This document shows, in pieces, positions 32,364 to 43,822 of a stretch of 64,000 bases of DNA. A model generated the notes under the pieces. The model ran no database searches. It was not told the DNA's origin and saw nothing but the letters and a program-made list of their open reading frames with translations. Source of the DNA: Pieris napi. Lineage: Eukaryota > Arthropoda > Insecta > Lepidoptera > Pieridae. A program made the position numbers and the translations under genes. The stretch is from NCBI RefSeq assembly GCF_905475465.1, contig NC_062257.1, forward strand, positions 6,386,001-6,450,000, given 5' to 3'. Every line of letters begins with the position of its first letter. Positions within the stretch are counted from its first letter, which is position 1.

Positions 32364-32825
32364 TCTATATATATATAAAAATTAAACCCGTTTTCCGTTG
32401 TCACGACATAACATGAAAACGGCTTGACCGATTTGTCTGATTTTTTTTGCTGTGTTTGTAATTGTCAGGAGAAGGTTCTTATAAAAGAAAAAAAAATTGC
32501 GCGGAAAATTAGAAAATTACACCATATAATTCGAACTTTTTGATGTAACCTTATGGCGTTTGACGTAACATTGACAGAATGCGTGCTGCAAATATCGTCA
32601 GAGGATGTAAGAAAAATGAATATCGTTCAAAATAAATGCTTCAATCGGAGTTATTATATTGATAATATAATAATATGCGAGCCAGAAAAACAAACAAAGA
32701 ATGTTGTATAACATAAAGCATTATAATAATAAATACTTTGTTTCTGAAATATTTTTTAATTAATTATACCAATTTGAAATCAATATTCATAGTTAAGACA
32801 GGACGACGTCTGTCGGGTCCGCTAG
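32364..32825 (+). mobile_element. Non-autonomous Helitron (Lep1-like), plus strand
   Basis: It starts TCTATATATATATAAAAATT and ends acgacgtctgtcgggtccg CTAG with T following. A on the left and T on the right fit insertion between A and T. It is the opposite-strand sister of 19134-19617. Confidence 0.87.
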
Positions 32826-34259
32826 TGACAAAATAAATTAAAAACAAAGTTTTGTCCTCTATCAGCAGAGGACTTGGTGTAATACAGACCACTACCATTG
32901 TCATCCCTTATTAATTCTCAAGGTGTAATCAGCAGTATTATCCAAATTCCGTCTGCATAAACCAACCTAGGAGTTCAGGCACCTCTCATTGGAATTCTTC
33001 GCGATTATAACGGATAAACACTACTAAATTCTTATTCAGAGCTTGATTTGATAGTGGGCTGATCTATTTAAAAGCATTGTTAAGTTCCTATCTAATATAC
33101 CTAATCCGCTGTTTTGTTGGTAATTTTTATTATAATTTTACCATAAGAGTCATATATTTAAGAACAGCTTGTAACATATACTGTAGATATAGCATTATGT
33201 ATGATGTGGTGAACTTTAATAAATATATATGTAGTGGATCCGACAGACGTTGTCCTGTACACACGTCATACAAAAAAAAATGCGTGCGTACAAAGTACAC
33301 ATGTCACAAGTGAAACTTTGTAAATTAATGATTACTAAGGTAAAAGCCCTAATGGATGATCATATACCAGTATATGATCATTCCATGTAGTTGTTAATCT
33401 ATATTCACACTGTATACGTGCTAATGATAATATAAATAAATAAAAAATCTACGTTTACTGCATAAGACGTTATGCGACAGAATTGCCATCTAAAGTTCTA
33501 ATATGTAACTACTAAACGAATACATCAACCAATAGCGTGTATTTTTTCTCGATCTCCCTCACTCTCTCTCTCAATCTTTATCACTATAACTCTCTCCCAC
33601 CTCTCGCTTCATAGCACTGTGCGTGATGCGACGTTCGCGCTATCTCATTCTCTCTCTCGGTCTTTCTCACTTGCTTGCTCCATACAATACAAATAAGAAA
33701 TTAATGCTGAGTATCGCAATACAGCGAGGAAATGCTGTAATTAAAGGTGCCACAGTAACCTAACTTTTTTAATTTGTTTTAATTTTCTTTTTATTAATTT
33801 TTAATTATGTGTATTATTACTGTGTAACTGTATATTCGATTGTTATGATTAGGTACTAAAAATATTTATTATAAAATAAAGAATTATCGTTTAATACACT
33901 TCATTATCTTGCCAATACAAAGCATCAATACACACAAATATTGTTATTTAATAGTTTTTAGTGCATTTTGGTGTCGCATCTATTTCGTTTAAGAAATGTC
34001 TTACATTAAACGTTTGCGCTAAATCCATTGTGTAGCAAAGTCCAGTCGTCTGTTTACACAACAAGAGTATTCAGTTACTGTATGTACGTTTCAGTAAGCA
34101 TTATCGTTTGTCAATTGTCACAGCACTGCTTTGGAATAAAACTTTACTAGACTAGACTGAGACTAGATAATAATAGTAATATTATTACTTCAATATTCCA
34201 GTTAATATACGGTTGTTTTAAGTTACGAAGCAGCAGAGCGAGCGATATTTTGCTTTGAC
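32826..34259. other. Intergenic region upstream of the signal-peptide exon
   Basis: At 33225-33320 gatccgacagacgttgtcct (a Helitron end piece) is followed by aaaaaaaaatgcgtgcgtac aaagtacacatg (MITE terminus). At 33713-33775 lies the repeat tatcgcaatacagcgagg. Sequence just before 34260 (aagcagcagagcgagcgata) is probably 5' UTR. Confidence 0.4.
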
Positions 34260-34332
34260 ATGAGAGCAAGATTTGAGATACGAGGAATCAGTTGTTTGCT
34301 GGTTTTCCTCGTTCTCATTTCAGATAAGTTAG
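34260..34332 (+). CDS. Probable first coding exon of a secreted or membrane protein
   Basis: ATG at 34260 opens MRARFEIRGISCLLVFLVLI then SDKL, with a donor gtacgcg at 34333 in phase 1. Charged residues, a hydrophobic core (SCLLVFLVLIS) and a polar end make a standard signal peptide, a frequent content of first exons of secreted proteins and receptors. No matching downstream exon is recognised in the window, so the identity is unknown. The intron begins with a LINE relic. Confidence 0.4.
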
Positions 34333-34377
34333 GTACGCGTTTTTTGCTTTTAATTTTTTAATTACAAAGCAGAGGCA

Positions 34378-34858
34378 ATGAGAACTTGGAGAAACTGATC
34401 GTGGTTGGTAACAAAGAAGGCAAATGATCACGTCAGAGGCGTAACTATACCATCCCGTGGCAAATTCTTTTGATCAGTAAAAATCGTCACGGTGTCCTCA
34501 GTTTAATGTTATTATCTAAACTTAGAGATTTTCAGCGTACTCAATTACACGTTGTATATGTCCCACTAATGGCGAGAGGGAATGGTAGTGCACATAGTCT
34601 TCACATTCATCTGTAGAACATAATATCTCTTGGGCAGGGGCCCTCTTTGGTCGGGGGCCCGTGGCATTTTGCCAGCCCTACCACCCTATTGTTACACCAC
34701 TGGATCACGTGGCCGTACACCAACCAGATGGACCGATCAGGTGAAAGATTCATCATCCTCAAAACTGTACACTGTCATAAGAGAAGCGCTGGACAGAAAC
34801 CGGTGGAAGCAGATAGTCCGCTATAGACGCTTTCTTGCTGACCACGACGCTCAGACAT
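34378..34858 (+). pseudogene. LINE reverse-transcriptase C-terminus split by a hAT MITE
   Basis: Left part: RGNENLEKLIVVGNKEGK. Right part, after the insert: SRGRTPTRWTDQVKDSSSSK, LYTVIREALDRNRWKQIV and RRFLADHDAQT then TGA. Removing the 269-bp insert and one target copy makes one frame with a single in-frame TGA at the join (Arg CGA is expected there). This is the RGRPPTRW-DQ ending of lepidopteran LINE proteins. Confidence 0.75.
34434..34702 (-). mobile_element. hAT-type MITE, 269 bp
   Basis: The ends cagaggcgtaactatacc and ggtgttacaccactg-type inverse match the CAGTGGCGTAAC family. The exact duplication gatcacgt flanks it (34426-34433, 34703-34710). It carries the family interior in inverse orientation (cagtttaatgt, gagagggaatggta, cataatatctcttgggcag). 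Confidence 0.85.
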
Positions 34859-34944
34859 GAGCTGCCGATTAAAGAGAGAAATTCTACCTGTACCATAAAC
34901 ACTACTTTCTAGAATCGTTTCTGGGATATATTATTATGTAATAG

Positions 34945-35715
34945 AAGGCAAACGGACAGGAGGCTCACCTGATGTTAAGCAATATCGCCGTTCATAGACT
35001 CACTTTGCCAGAGGGCTCGCAAGTGCGTTGCCTGCCTTTTAAGCATTGGTACGCTCTTTTCTTGAAGCTAAGTAAGGATGGTTCGGACATACATCAGTGG
35101 TCAGCCGGTTCCACGTAGTGGTGTGCGCAAAAAATTCCTATTAGATTTTATAAGAATTCATTGCATGCAATTGCAATTACCCTTGAAAAGAAAATACACC
35201 TTGAATCATCACGATCTCAGTGTCAACTAATGTTGAATTGCCCTTAAAACCGGATCCTACCCGGATACAATATCCGGGTGAGCTAAAGACGGTTCTGAAA
35301 GTTTTGTTTTTGTTTGTTTTTGTTGCCAATGTAGACCGGATATCCGATCGTTGTTATCACAAAATGTATTAACAACAGAATATCCTCAATATATTGAGGC
35401 GGAGTAGTGTAAATTTATTTAGAATTGATTCTTCACTCTAAGATAAATTTTGTCCTTTTTTTGTCACCTTGTCACCTTGTTTGAAGCTGGGTAACAACTG
35501 GCTTTAATCGATTAAAACTTGAGGTTGTAACTAACATAAAATAAATAGTGGGGTTGCAAGGTAGTGCTGTGGTTGTAACTGGCCCTGGCATTATGCTGAG
35601 GAGCAGACTGTTCCACAGCGCTGGTCATTCTGCCAGAGACCACAGCAGTTAGTTTGCGCCTTAGACGCAAAAAAATAAAATAATATAAATATTAATAATA
35701 GTAGAAAAAATTATA
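34945..35715. repeat. Dispersed repeats
   Basis: 34945-35130 holds a long copy of the dispersed lepidopteran repeat (aaacggacaggaggctcacc, gccagagggctcgcaagtgc). 35565-35670 holds a repeat of about 105 bp (gtgctgtggttgtaactggc, ggtcattctgccagagacca) that recurs at 42213-42320. Confidence 0.55.
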
Positions 35716-36040
35716 AATATCCGACATACGTCGTTTTGCCATGTATGTATGTTTTCTAGGAAAAAAATTTTTAGTTCAATAAAAATAACTATCTACTATA
35801 ATAAAAAATAGGGGTTGATTGTAAAGCGGTAACAATTAAGGGTTGTATGTATTTTTGTACGCTGTATCATAAAAAAAAATTAATTGTCAAAAAACTAAAA
35901 ATTTAGGGGGATGAAAAATAGATGTTTTCCGATTCTCAGACTTACTGAATATGCATTAACAATTTCATAAGAATCGGTCCAGCCGTAGCGGAGGAGATGG
36001 GAACGAACATTGTGACACGTGAATTTTATATATTAGAAGA
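35716..36040 (-). mobile_element. Helitron-like element (same family as 40932), 3' end damaged
   Basis: The inverse starts TCTTCTAATATATAAAATTC then acgtgtcacaatgttcgttc and ends catacatggcaaaacgacg without the CTAG. Confidence 0.65.
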
Positions 36041-37195
36041 TAAATGTTAAAATTACGTTTTTAATAAAAATATTGTTGCTTTTAAATTATTAAGGCAGTT
36101 TAAATTACCAACCTACCATCCGCACCTATTTCTCATATTGCCATCGCACAAAGGTGTCAGAAATCTAAACAATACAATACAATGGGCTGTGGTCATCGAT
36201 TCATAGCTTACAGATACAAGTGGTATATTATGATACGCGCGTAATAACAGTTTTAAACGAATGACGCTCTAATACAACGCTAATTTCAAAGTAATCTAAC
36301 GAAAACCTGTCAACATTATAGATTTATTTATTTATAAAATAAAATACGTTTATTATGGAACATAAGATACAGGTATCACTCATCGGCAAAGAAGACAGAG
36401 GGTGTAGGCCGAGAGAAAAAGCCGGCGTAAAAAACTCTCGGTACAAATCAAACAACACTTATTTTAAAACAAATGTTGCAAATTAATTAAAGGTAGCCTG
36501 TCTAGTACTAGTTCCAACTCCCAGGCCCTTTTTTCAACTAGACAATCGTTAACTTTATAGTAAGCCTTTTTACACAGGCGATTCGACTTAGGGTCATACA
36601 ATAATCTTTTCTTCTTCTTTCTATTTGCGTACCAACTCCTAAAATGGCAAAAACACACTTGCGAGCCTTCTGCCAGTGTCTATGTTATCACTTAACATCA
36701 GGTGAGCTACCTGCCCGTTTTCCCCTGTTCTATAAAATGACTTATTCTTTGATACAGGGTCTCCTCAGTGAGGATACAAAATTACCTGTCCACATCGTGT
36801 CCCTTATATGAATTAGAAATTATCGTCATTTGTTTTACCTTTATGTTCATATGTTGTTGAAAATTGTTTTCCTTACAGTGGTTGCGTTTATCGTACAGAT
36901 TTTATTTGTGTTTTAATTGTATTTTTATAATGCATCTGTCGTCTACTTAACACGATTTCATCAACTTTGTATGTTGTAAAAGCTATAACATTCACGTGCA
37001 AGTTCGTCTTCTAGAAACGTCTATTAATAGTTACTTTACGCCCCAACGCGAACACAATTCGCAATTAGCGGTGCATAGTACTTGGCTATGCGCCCGCGCT
37101 TAGGGGAATTGCACATTTCTCATGTAGCTTTCCTTTTTGTTGCACTTCTTCCTTTGTCCTTCCTTTTGTTTTGTTACAGTTCAAATTCTGTATCA
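36041..37195. other. Intergenic sequence with dispersed-repeat pieces
   Basis: 36640-36740 carries the aacttgcgagccttctgcca and cttaacatcaggtgagctac repeat. 36760-36910 resembles the repeat near 9690-9930. Nothing coding is recognised. Confidence 0.4.
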
Positions 37196-37197
37196 TA

Positions 37198-37715
37198 ATG
37201 CCGGCCATACACACTACGGTTTACCGGAGGTCCACCTGTGCAGGTATGCCTGCGCAGGCGGAATGTGTATGGGAATAGACCTGTGCAGGTTTTTGAACCT
37301 GCGCAGGCGACCGGCGCAAGATCGAAAATCGATTCTTTCGAGTGACACAGTGATCACACAGTGAGTGTGTGATCGGCAAGTACCATTTTAAGTAATTTAA
37401 GATGGTTTTTAAAATCTTCTGATTCAAATTTCAATTCATTTAATAAATTAATATGACTATATGTTTTCCTTTTCAATAACAAATGCTTACAACACTTTCT
37501 TCGCTTGTATTTCGTATCTTTTTTATTCAAAATTAAAGCAAGACCTAGCAACGCCAGCATGTCATCGTCCACATTCGATGCCATCGCAAAGAGAACTGAA
37601 GACCGCTCCGATACACCGGAACGTCCCCATACAAGCTACCATTGTTCGGTTGACCTGCGCAGGCATACCTGCACAGATTACCTCTCCGGTAGACCGTAGT
37701 GTGTATGGCCGGCAT
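37198..37715 (-). mobile_element. Internally deleted PIF/Harbinger-like element
   Basis: The ends atgccggccatacacactac gg and ccgtagtgtgtatggccggc at are perfect inverted repeats over about 23 bp, flanked by TA on both sides. Inside each end is a second inverted pair (acctgtgcaggtatgcctgc; cctgcgcaggcatacctgca). The minus-strand frame 37584-37354 keeps an N-terminal Harbinger-nuclease-like start, so this is probably a deletion derivative. The flanks TAA and TTA do not give a perfect 3-bp direct duplication. Confidence 0.7.
37354..37584 (-). pseudogene. Harbinger transposase (HARBI1-like) N-terminal remnant, 76 codons
   Basis: It starts MASNVDDDMLALLGLALILN, followed by a basic RRKCCKHLLLKRKTYSHINL and LLNELKFESEDFKNHLKLL. 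The last part matches the usual N-terminal LL-EL-LE-DEEDF-N-LRM helix of Harbinger nucleases. The catalytic DDE region is absent. Confidence 0.55.
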
Positions 37716-38140
37716 TAGTAAAGTATAATTTAGCTACGGGCACAAAAGTAACAGAGACGAATTTAAAGGAAATAATGTTCAATGTTGGGGGGGCATCTTT
37801 TTAGGATTTGCTGTAAGGGTCATACAAAAAGTTGTTAAAAGAAATAGGTAGTGTTTAATCATTCGGGTTACCAATACCATTTACGTAAGCTATTTAATAC
37901 CTCCGACGACTACATAGTCGGGGAATTATCTAGAAAACATTAATAAAAAAATAAAATAATAAATAATTAAATTAATCTTTATCATAATAATAAAGATTTA
38001 GAAATAAATAAAAAAAAACTTTAAAGGTGTCAAAGGACACCCGGATGGAACGAAATTCCTTTCGATTAATTTATATGTTAATTGGTATCATAACAGTATG
38101 ATAGATTTTCTCGACACCAATCTTACGACGAAAAAAAAAA

Positions 38141-38237
38141 AACAACATCACGAGGTGTTCTCAGGCGGTCACCCATCCAAGTACTGACCTCGCCCGACGT
38201 TGCTTAACTTCGGCGATCAGACGAGAACCGGTGTATT
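38141..38237 (-). pseudogene. 5S rRNA-derived sequence, 5' end lost
   Basis: The minus strand reads aatacaccggttctcgtctg, atcgccgaagttaagcaacg, tcgggcgaggtcagtacttg and gatgggtgaccgcctgagaa then cacctcgtgatgttgtt. That is 5S rRNA from about nucleotide 23 to the end, including the internal promoter blocks. The first 22 nucleotides are replaced by unrelated sequence that cannot pair with the 3' end, so helix I is broken. A run of T (inverse of 38129-38140) follows directly and resembles a Pol III terminator. It could be a pseudogene or a 5S-headed SINE fragment. Confidence 0.85.
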
Positions 38238-38513
38238 ACAATAGCAAATAGCAAAAAAGTGTCGTGACAACTTTTCGTGAGAATTTTTTCCGTCTAGCCC
38301 CCTTTCACAACGCGCGATAAGGAACTTCGTTCCAACAGAGGTGAGCCTCGAGAATCTATAGCCTCTGGTTGCTTGGCATATCCCTTCGATTTTACCTTGT
38401 TACCTAGTATATTAGTAATGGTTAGATAATTATATAGCTTCCATACTAACAGTGGGAATCTCATCCCCGAGGTCGTAGTTTTGGCCGTAGATTTGATTGA
38501 ATATATATATATA

Positions 38514-38712
38514 CTAGCGGAACAGACGTTGTCCTGCATTATATTTCAAGCTATTAGGATTTTGCCTTATTACCGACTGCAGCGCCATCTGCCGGGCTGA
38601 TTTGTGAATCTAAACCATCCAGGGCGCCACCCAAACGCATACAAAAAATCATTCAAATCAAAGAGGAGTTCAGTGAGTTCAGACGTACAGTAGAATTATA
38701 TATATAAATATA
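38514..38712 (-). mobile_element. Short Helitron-like element (same family as 40-260)
   Basis: The inverse ends caggacaacgtctgttccg CTAG then T. It shares gattcacaaatcagcccggc and ggcgctgcagtcgg with the 40-260 element. The 5' end lies in tatatata sequence and cannot be placed exactly. Confidence 0.65.
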
Positions 38713-38782
38713 CTCGTACAATAAGGTTCAAACATTTACGAAAAGATAATCCATAAAAATTATTAAATACTTACTAAGTATT

Positions 38783-39078
38783 GAAATGGCGCTGGACCGG
38801 GCACATGACGAGAGATAGCAGGTTGAAATGGAAAAAACTTATTACAGAATGGCAACCACGCGATGGAAAAAGGAAAAGAGGAAGACAGAGCAAGAGATGG
38901 GCAGACGATATAAATAGAATAGGGGGCACAATTGGACAAGAAGAGCTAACATCAGAAAATAATGGAAGCAGCTGGAAGAGGCCTATGTGTCACGCTAATC
39001 GGCACATTTATTTATGTAACTTAAATAAGTGTTAATATATTATACTGGCTGTCAGCAATGAAGGCTTAATAATAACAA
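38783..39078 (+). pseudogene. LINE reverse-transcriptase C-terminal relic
   Basis: It encodes MKWRWTGHMTRDSRLKWKKL, ITEWQPRDGKRKRGRQSKRW and ADDINRIGGTIG, then degrades. The 3' end aaggcttaataataac is the tail of this LINE family (compare 51112). Confidence 0.75.
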
Positions 39079-39204
39079 AAACTAAGTAATACCAAATTCG
39101 GCTGTGTTGTGTGATGGTGTGAATGTAAGTGTGTGTATGTTGGGTGTGCTCATGATGCAGGTGATTTAGCGCTGTGGATATTCTTAAGCATATTCCGCGA
39201 TAGC

Positions 39205-39450
39205 TACAAGTCACAAGTCAATAATCATTTATTCATATAGGTAACACAATGTATACTTATGAACGTCAAAAAAGAAATATACATTAAATGCTTCTAATTT
39301 TACATTTACTGCCAGTTCTCAAATCAAGGGCGTAGAACGGCAGAGAAGAACTGGCAATAAACTCTCCGCCACTCTTTTTTCATCGCCAAGTTTTTTGTTT
39401 TACACAACGTTTGTAAGGAGCTGCAACCATTACATGTTCCACATGACAAA
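39205..39450 (-). repeat. LINE-tail repeat copy
   Basis: It contains caataatcatttattcatat, gccagttctcaaatcaaggg and acaacgtttgtaaggagctg, colinear with 32097-32360 and 56518-56790. Confidence 0.65.
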
Positions 39451-39869
39451 CTAATCTATATTACAAAACAATCGCACATCAAACTAATCCGCAGACTATA
39501 CTGTGAACAAATCTTTACAAATGTAGTGATTTTCTGTTGGATGATATAATGTCAATGTGCCACGCGAGACGTAAAGCATTGTTCTGCGTATTATATAACT
39601 ATGTCAGTTTATATGTACATACAAACAATGTTCGTTTTTCACACCTCACCTCCAGACAGGCGTTTGACCTTTCTTGAAGGCTAAGGTGAAGCACGCCTGA
39701 CATTTGCTGACTCTTGAATAGTGTCATGTAATATATATATATATATATATAATATATGATAAAGTCGGAAAATGAAAGTTTAATTTCCCTGCAGTGCGAA
39801 CAATTTTAATGATAGAACCTCGCGTTTCAATTGTATTAAATATACATTTTATGATATTATATATCAATA

Positions 39870-40240
39870 CTAGCAGACTCGGCCAAGCGTTGCTGTGGCT
39901 AAGGTTTTTGTTATATTACATAGTAGTAAACTATTCAAAGGAAACGGCAGGAGAACAACAGTCATGGGGATCACCATGCTTTGGTGGCTATGCCATTAAA
40001 TTGTAGCTTATATGAAACGTTGGTACTTTCAACACAGCGTCATCTGTTAAAATTCTGTCAAATAATAAACAAATAATTTGCAATAAAATTACATTGCGGG
40101 TATAAATTGAGATGTAAGGTATACTATCTTTTAAGTTGGATCAAACTACACACGGTGTGCAAATTTGATTGATATCGGTTCGGTAGTTTAGAAGTCCATA
40201 GCGGACAAACAACGTGACACGTAATTTATATATATAAAGA
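39870..40240 (-). mobile_element. Non-autonomous Helitron, family 2
   Basis: The inverse starts TCTTTATATATATAAATTAC and ends caacgcttggccgagtctg CTAG then T. It is the best-preserved copy of this family in the window. Confidence 0.85.
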
Positions 40241-40717
40241 TTAATAATTAATAAACTTGCATACACGCAGTATAGTTATGTTTTTTTCGCAGTCTGCGAT
40301 ATTAACTTACTTTTTGTTATAAAACAGTTTCGTTCGTTGCTATCAAAATATCATTACATATTATCAAAACAGAAATTAAAGTACATTTTGAGAACGTTTT
40401 TATTGCGTTTGTAGTGATACTAAAAACAATAACAACTCTACAGAGAACTAGAAATTTAAGAACTGAGAATTAATAAAGAACAAGGCTGAGAGAATTAGAA
40501 GAGCTAATTGATTTGGCTAATTTCTAATGTTTTCCATTAAGAGCAGTGTTGGCTAGAGGCATCACCGTTCCACTCTTATCCCTGAATTCCAGCTAAACCC
40601 TTGATCTTTCTGACGTAGGGTGAAGGTAATCATTGTGAGAAAACCAGACCCGAAATATCAGACACAGTACGCTTATTAGAAAATGAATGAATGATCACTA
40701 CTTGCTTATTAGAAAAA

Positions 40718-40924
40718 TCATGATCATTTGTTAATCTAATAGGCAAGTAGTCTCCTGTGCCGGACGCACGCCGTCGACTTTTTAGGTCAAAGGCAAGTGG
40801 TTTCCTGATGTTTTCCTTCACCGTTCAAGCGAATGTTAAATGATCACTTAGAAGGTCCATTGCACAGCCGAGGATCGAACCTTCGAACTCAGGGATGAGA
40901 GTCGCACGCTAAAGCTACTAGGCT
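40718..40924 (-). mobile_element. SINE family A copy, truncated
   Basis: The minus-strand head gcctagtagctttagcgtgc and ggttcgatcctcggctgtgc are followed by the family body up to gcctattagattaac. A separate SINE-like piece (gcagtgttggctagaggcat) lies at 40543-40595 in the other orientation. Confidence 0.7.
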
Positions 40925-40931
40925 TTATAAA

Positions 40932-41234
40932 TCTAATATATAAAATTCTCGTGTCACAATGTTCGTTCCCATAATCCTCCGAAACGGCTCGACTGATTCC
41001 TATAAATTGTTTATGCTTATTCAGTAAGTCTGAGAATCGGCTACTATCTATCTTTCAAACCTCTAAGTAATTAGGGTTGTCCATCCTAAAATTTATTTTT
41101 AATTTTTGAGACAAGTATTTTTATGATACAGCATACAAAAATACATACAACCCCCTAATTTTTTTTTATTGAACTAAAAAAATGTTTCCTACAAATAATA
41201 TACATGGCAAAACAACAGTTTCCGGGTCAGCTAG
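40932..41234 (+). mobile_element. Non-autonomous Helitron, full length
   Basis: It starts TCTAATATATAAAATTCTCG and tgtcacaatgttcgttccc and ends acatggcaaaacaacagttt ccgggtcag CTAG then T. Damaged sisters lie at 11545, 35716 and 1-39. Confidence 0.85.
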
Positions 41235-43114
41235 TAATATATAAATAACTTAACTTTTCATATTATTATGACATAATAATTAATTTGACATTTATATGCC
41301 TATTTTTATATCGCTGATTGTGCGTTTTTATTATAATTGATCAATGAATCTGAATGTATCACTTTCTTTGGAAATAAATGATTTATTATTATTTATTTAG
41401 AATACCAAGAAGACCGTAAGACACATGACGTAATGACGCAATCTACAAACCATTACCATTATGACACTTAATAAAAGTCGCGGTAATATAGGCGTATATC
41501 AAAATGTTTCTACATTTAAATTATTTATTTATAAGACATCTTCAACGAAATCGGATCACTATTTATATTTGCGTAAAAATAGATTTTATATGCAACAGTG
41601 ACGTCATGTGTCCGAAAAATATAAACTCTAAGCTTTGGTAATAGACAATGTTTTACATTGCACGACTGAGATTAATATGTTCACTGTACATTGGACTTAA
41701 TTACCTAGTGTTAGGGTTGGTTTTCGATTGTATGGCGTTTGATGACGATTTTCTTGCCAATAATTGATCGCGCTAACATATGCGATTTGGCAAGATACAA
41801 TGTCCAGTTACGATCAGATACATAATCATAGTAATTGCTATTTATAACATATTTTTTTATTAATTGGTTTTAGGCGGAACGAACGTAGACCTTTGGCGAC
41901 GAGGCACTGTCGTAGCATGCTACGCAAATCGCTACGATTATTATAATTAAGGCTTTTACTGAAATACGCAACATAAGGAGTTGTTAAGGGTTAAGTTTAA
42001 AACAGCCTAGTAGTCACTCAGTTTAGGTTCCTATACTGAATCGCAATTTGTACCGTGTTGTCATAGACATATACATAACATTTATTACTAACAAAAACAT
42101 ACACACACAAAATAATAATAAAATAAAAAAAATAAAAGAAAAAACAAAATGAGAGATAACAAAAAAAAATCCCTTTTCCCATTCGGTTCGTTTCAAGTGT
42201 GTAAGGGGTGTGTGCTGTGGTTGTAATTGGCCCTGGCTCAGCATTATGCTGAGGAGCAGAATGTTCAACAGCGCTGGTCATTCTGCCAGAGACCACAGCA
42301 GCTTGTTTGCACCTCAGTCGCAAAAAAAGAAAGAAAAGGAATGTAATAATACTTAGAAAATCATAATAATAATATTAGTAAAAGTAAGCAGTGTAATGAA
42401 ATGAATCCAAACATTTTGTAAAAAATCTGACGATTTGACAGAGTGTCTTGCCATTTCTTCTCGTTCTACGTTCTTGATTTGTGAATTGGCAGTAAATGTA
42501 ATTTTAAAAGCACTTTTACTCATGTTTATAAGTGTTACGTAAATGATATTTTGATCTTCATGACAGTCAGATAAGTTTAGGTACAATTGGCTCGCAATAG
42601 GTAGTTTATTATTTAGTACTTTTTTTTTTTTATAATAGTAGGTTTCATTACATTCAGGTATGGTACATTAAAGAAAACTCATTTACCAACGGTTAAACCA
42701 CGACTTAACTATATCGTTGGTAATTTGGATGATGTTATTAACACCGAAATAACATTTTTTTTTCTTAAAATTTCTTCAGAATTCTTTTTTTTATTAAAAT
42801 AATATTTGTCCAAATGATGTACAGTGAAAGACATTTCTGTACTTTAAATACCAGATATGATAAAAGTATCTATTTTCATTTAAAAATACATTTATTACTA
42901 CTAAATCTGCATTTGATATAAATTTATACCGAATATTAACAATCAATTTTAATTGATTTTGAACACAATTTGACCACGTGGTGATTGGTGGTGGTCAAAT
43001 TTTGAACGAATGTTTACTTCAGTTCATTCATCAATCATTATTTCTCATTCTATTCACTCCGCCGGCTTTGTGACCCAAAAAGTATTTCGGCCTCTGAAAT
43101 GAGAAGCGTTCTCT
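41235..43114. other. Intergenic region
   Basis: 41260-41400 resembles the repeat at about 60850-60965 (ttattatgacataataatta, gctgattgtgcg). 42213-42320 is a second copy of the gtgctgtggttgtaa repeat. The remaining AT-rich sequence shows no exon; open frames at 42018-42323 and 42353-42586 (-) have no recognisable domains. Confidence 0.4.
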
Positions 43115-43319
43115 GCCCTGCGATTCTGTAACTCACTTTTCGAACTCACACAGCGGTTTTCGCATCGGCGGTCGCTCTGAAATCAGTTTTGAAGCAGTCA
43201 TTTTATGATTTGTCATTCTGAAAAGGTGGGAGCTTGTAGTTTATTGTTTATTAGAATGCCAAATCATAAAATGACTGCTTCAAGACTGATTTCAGAATCG
43301 AGTTACAGAATCGCAGGGC
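43115..43319. mobile_element. MITE, GCCCTGCGATTCTG family
   Basis: The ends gccctgcgattctgtaactc and gagttacagaatcgcagggc are inverted; the inner arms (aaatcagttttgaagcagtc and gactgcttcaagactgattt) also pair. The right arm lacks the cggcggtcgc block. Confidence 0.8.
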
Positions 43320-43601
43320 TGTACTGTGCCACCCACCAATTGCTGGGGTTCTGCACTCCCTCGATCCAGCCGTATCCAGGCCGACCACTACCATCATCTC
43401 TTACTAGTAGTCTCGCGGGGGTGGTGAGCAACCCAAGTGTTCTCGAAGAACTCGGTTTATTTGTACCTATGGGATGTGTGCGGCGACCAAGGCCAAGGTT
43501 GGTAGCGATAGCAAGAGCCAGAACCAGTCTGTTAGAGGTTCCCATTAACAAAGGTCAAAGACGTTGCTACTGAATACTGTCTCCAGCACAACATCCGACG
43601 A

Positions 43602-43815
43602 CTGATTGGTCTAGTGGTTAGTACCCCTGACTGCAAATCCATGGGTCCCGGGTTCGATCCCCGGCTGAGACGAACATCGATGTGATGAGCATTTGGTGTT
43701 GTGCTTAGGTCTTGGGTGTTAAAATATGTATTTATAAGTATATCTATCTATAATATGATATATATCCGTTGCCTAGTACCCATAACACAAGCTTCACCAG
43801 CTTAGCATAGGACTC
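43602..43815 (+). mobile_element. tRNA-derived SINE (family B)
   Basis: The head gattggtctagtggttagta (A box) and gggttcgatccccggctgag (B box) are 5S/tRNA-type Pol III promoter boxes about 40 bp apart. The body is gatgagcatttggtgttgtg, and the 3' part cctagtacccataacacaag cttcaccagctt. It splits a Tc1-like relic from its upstream part. Confidence 0.7.
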
Positions 43816-43822
43816 GGTCGCA

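Noticed and set aside
43205..43573. 122-codon open frame
   Set aside because: Starts inside a MITE and runs into unassigned sequence before a SINE; no recognisable domain. A degraded transposon gene remains possible.
43602..43680. Possible tRNA gene (A and B boxes present)
   Set aside because: No complete cloverleaf and no T-run; the body that follows is a SINE.
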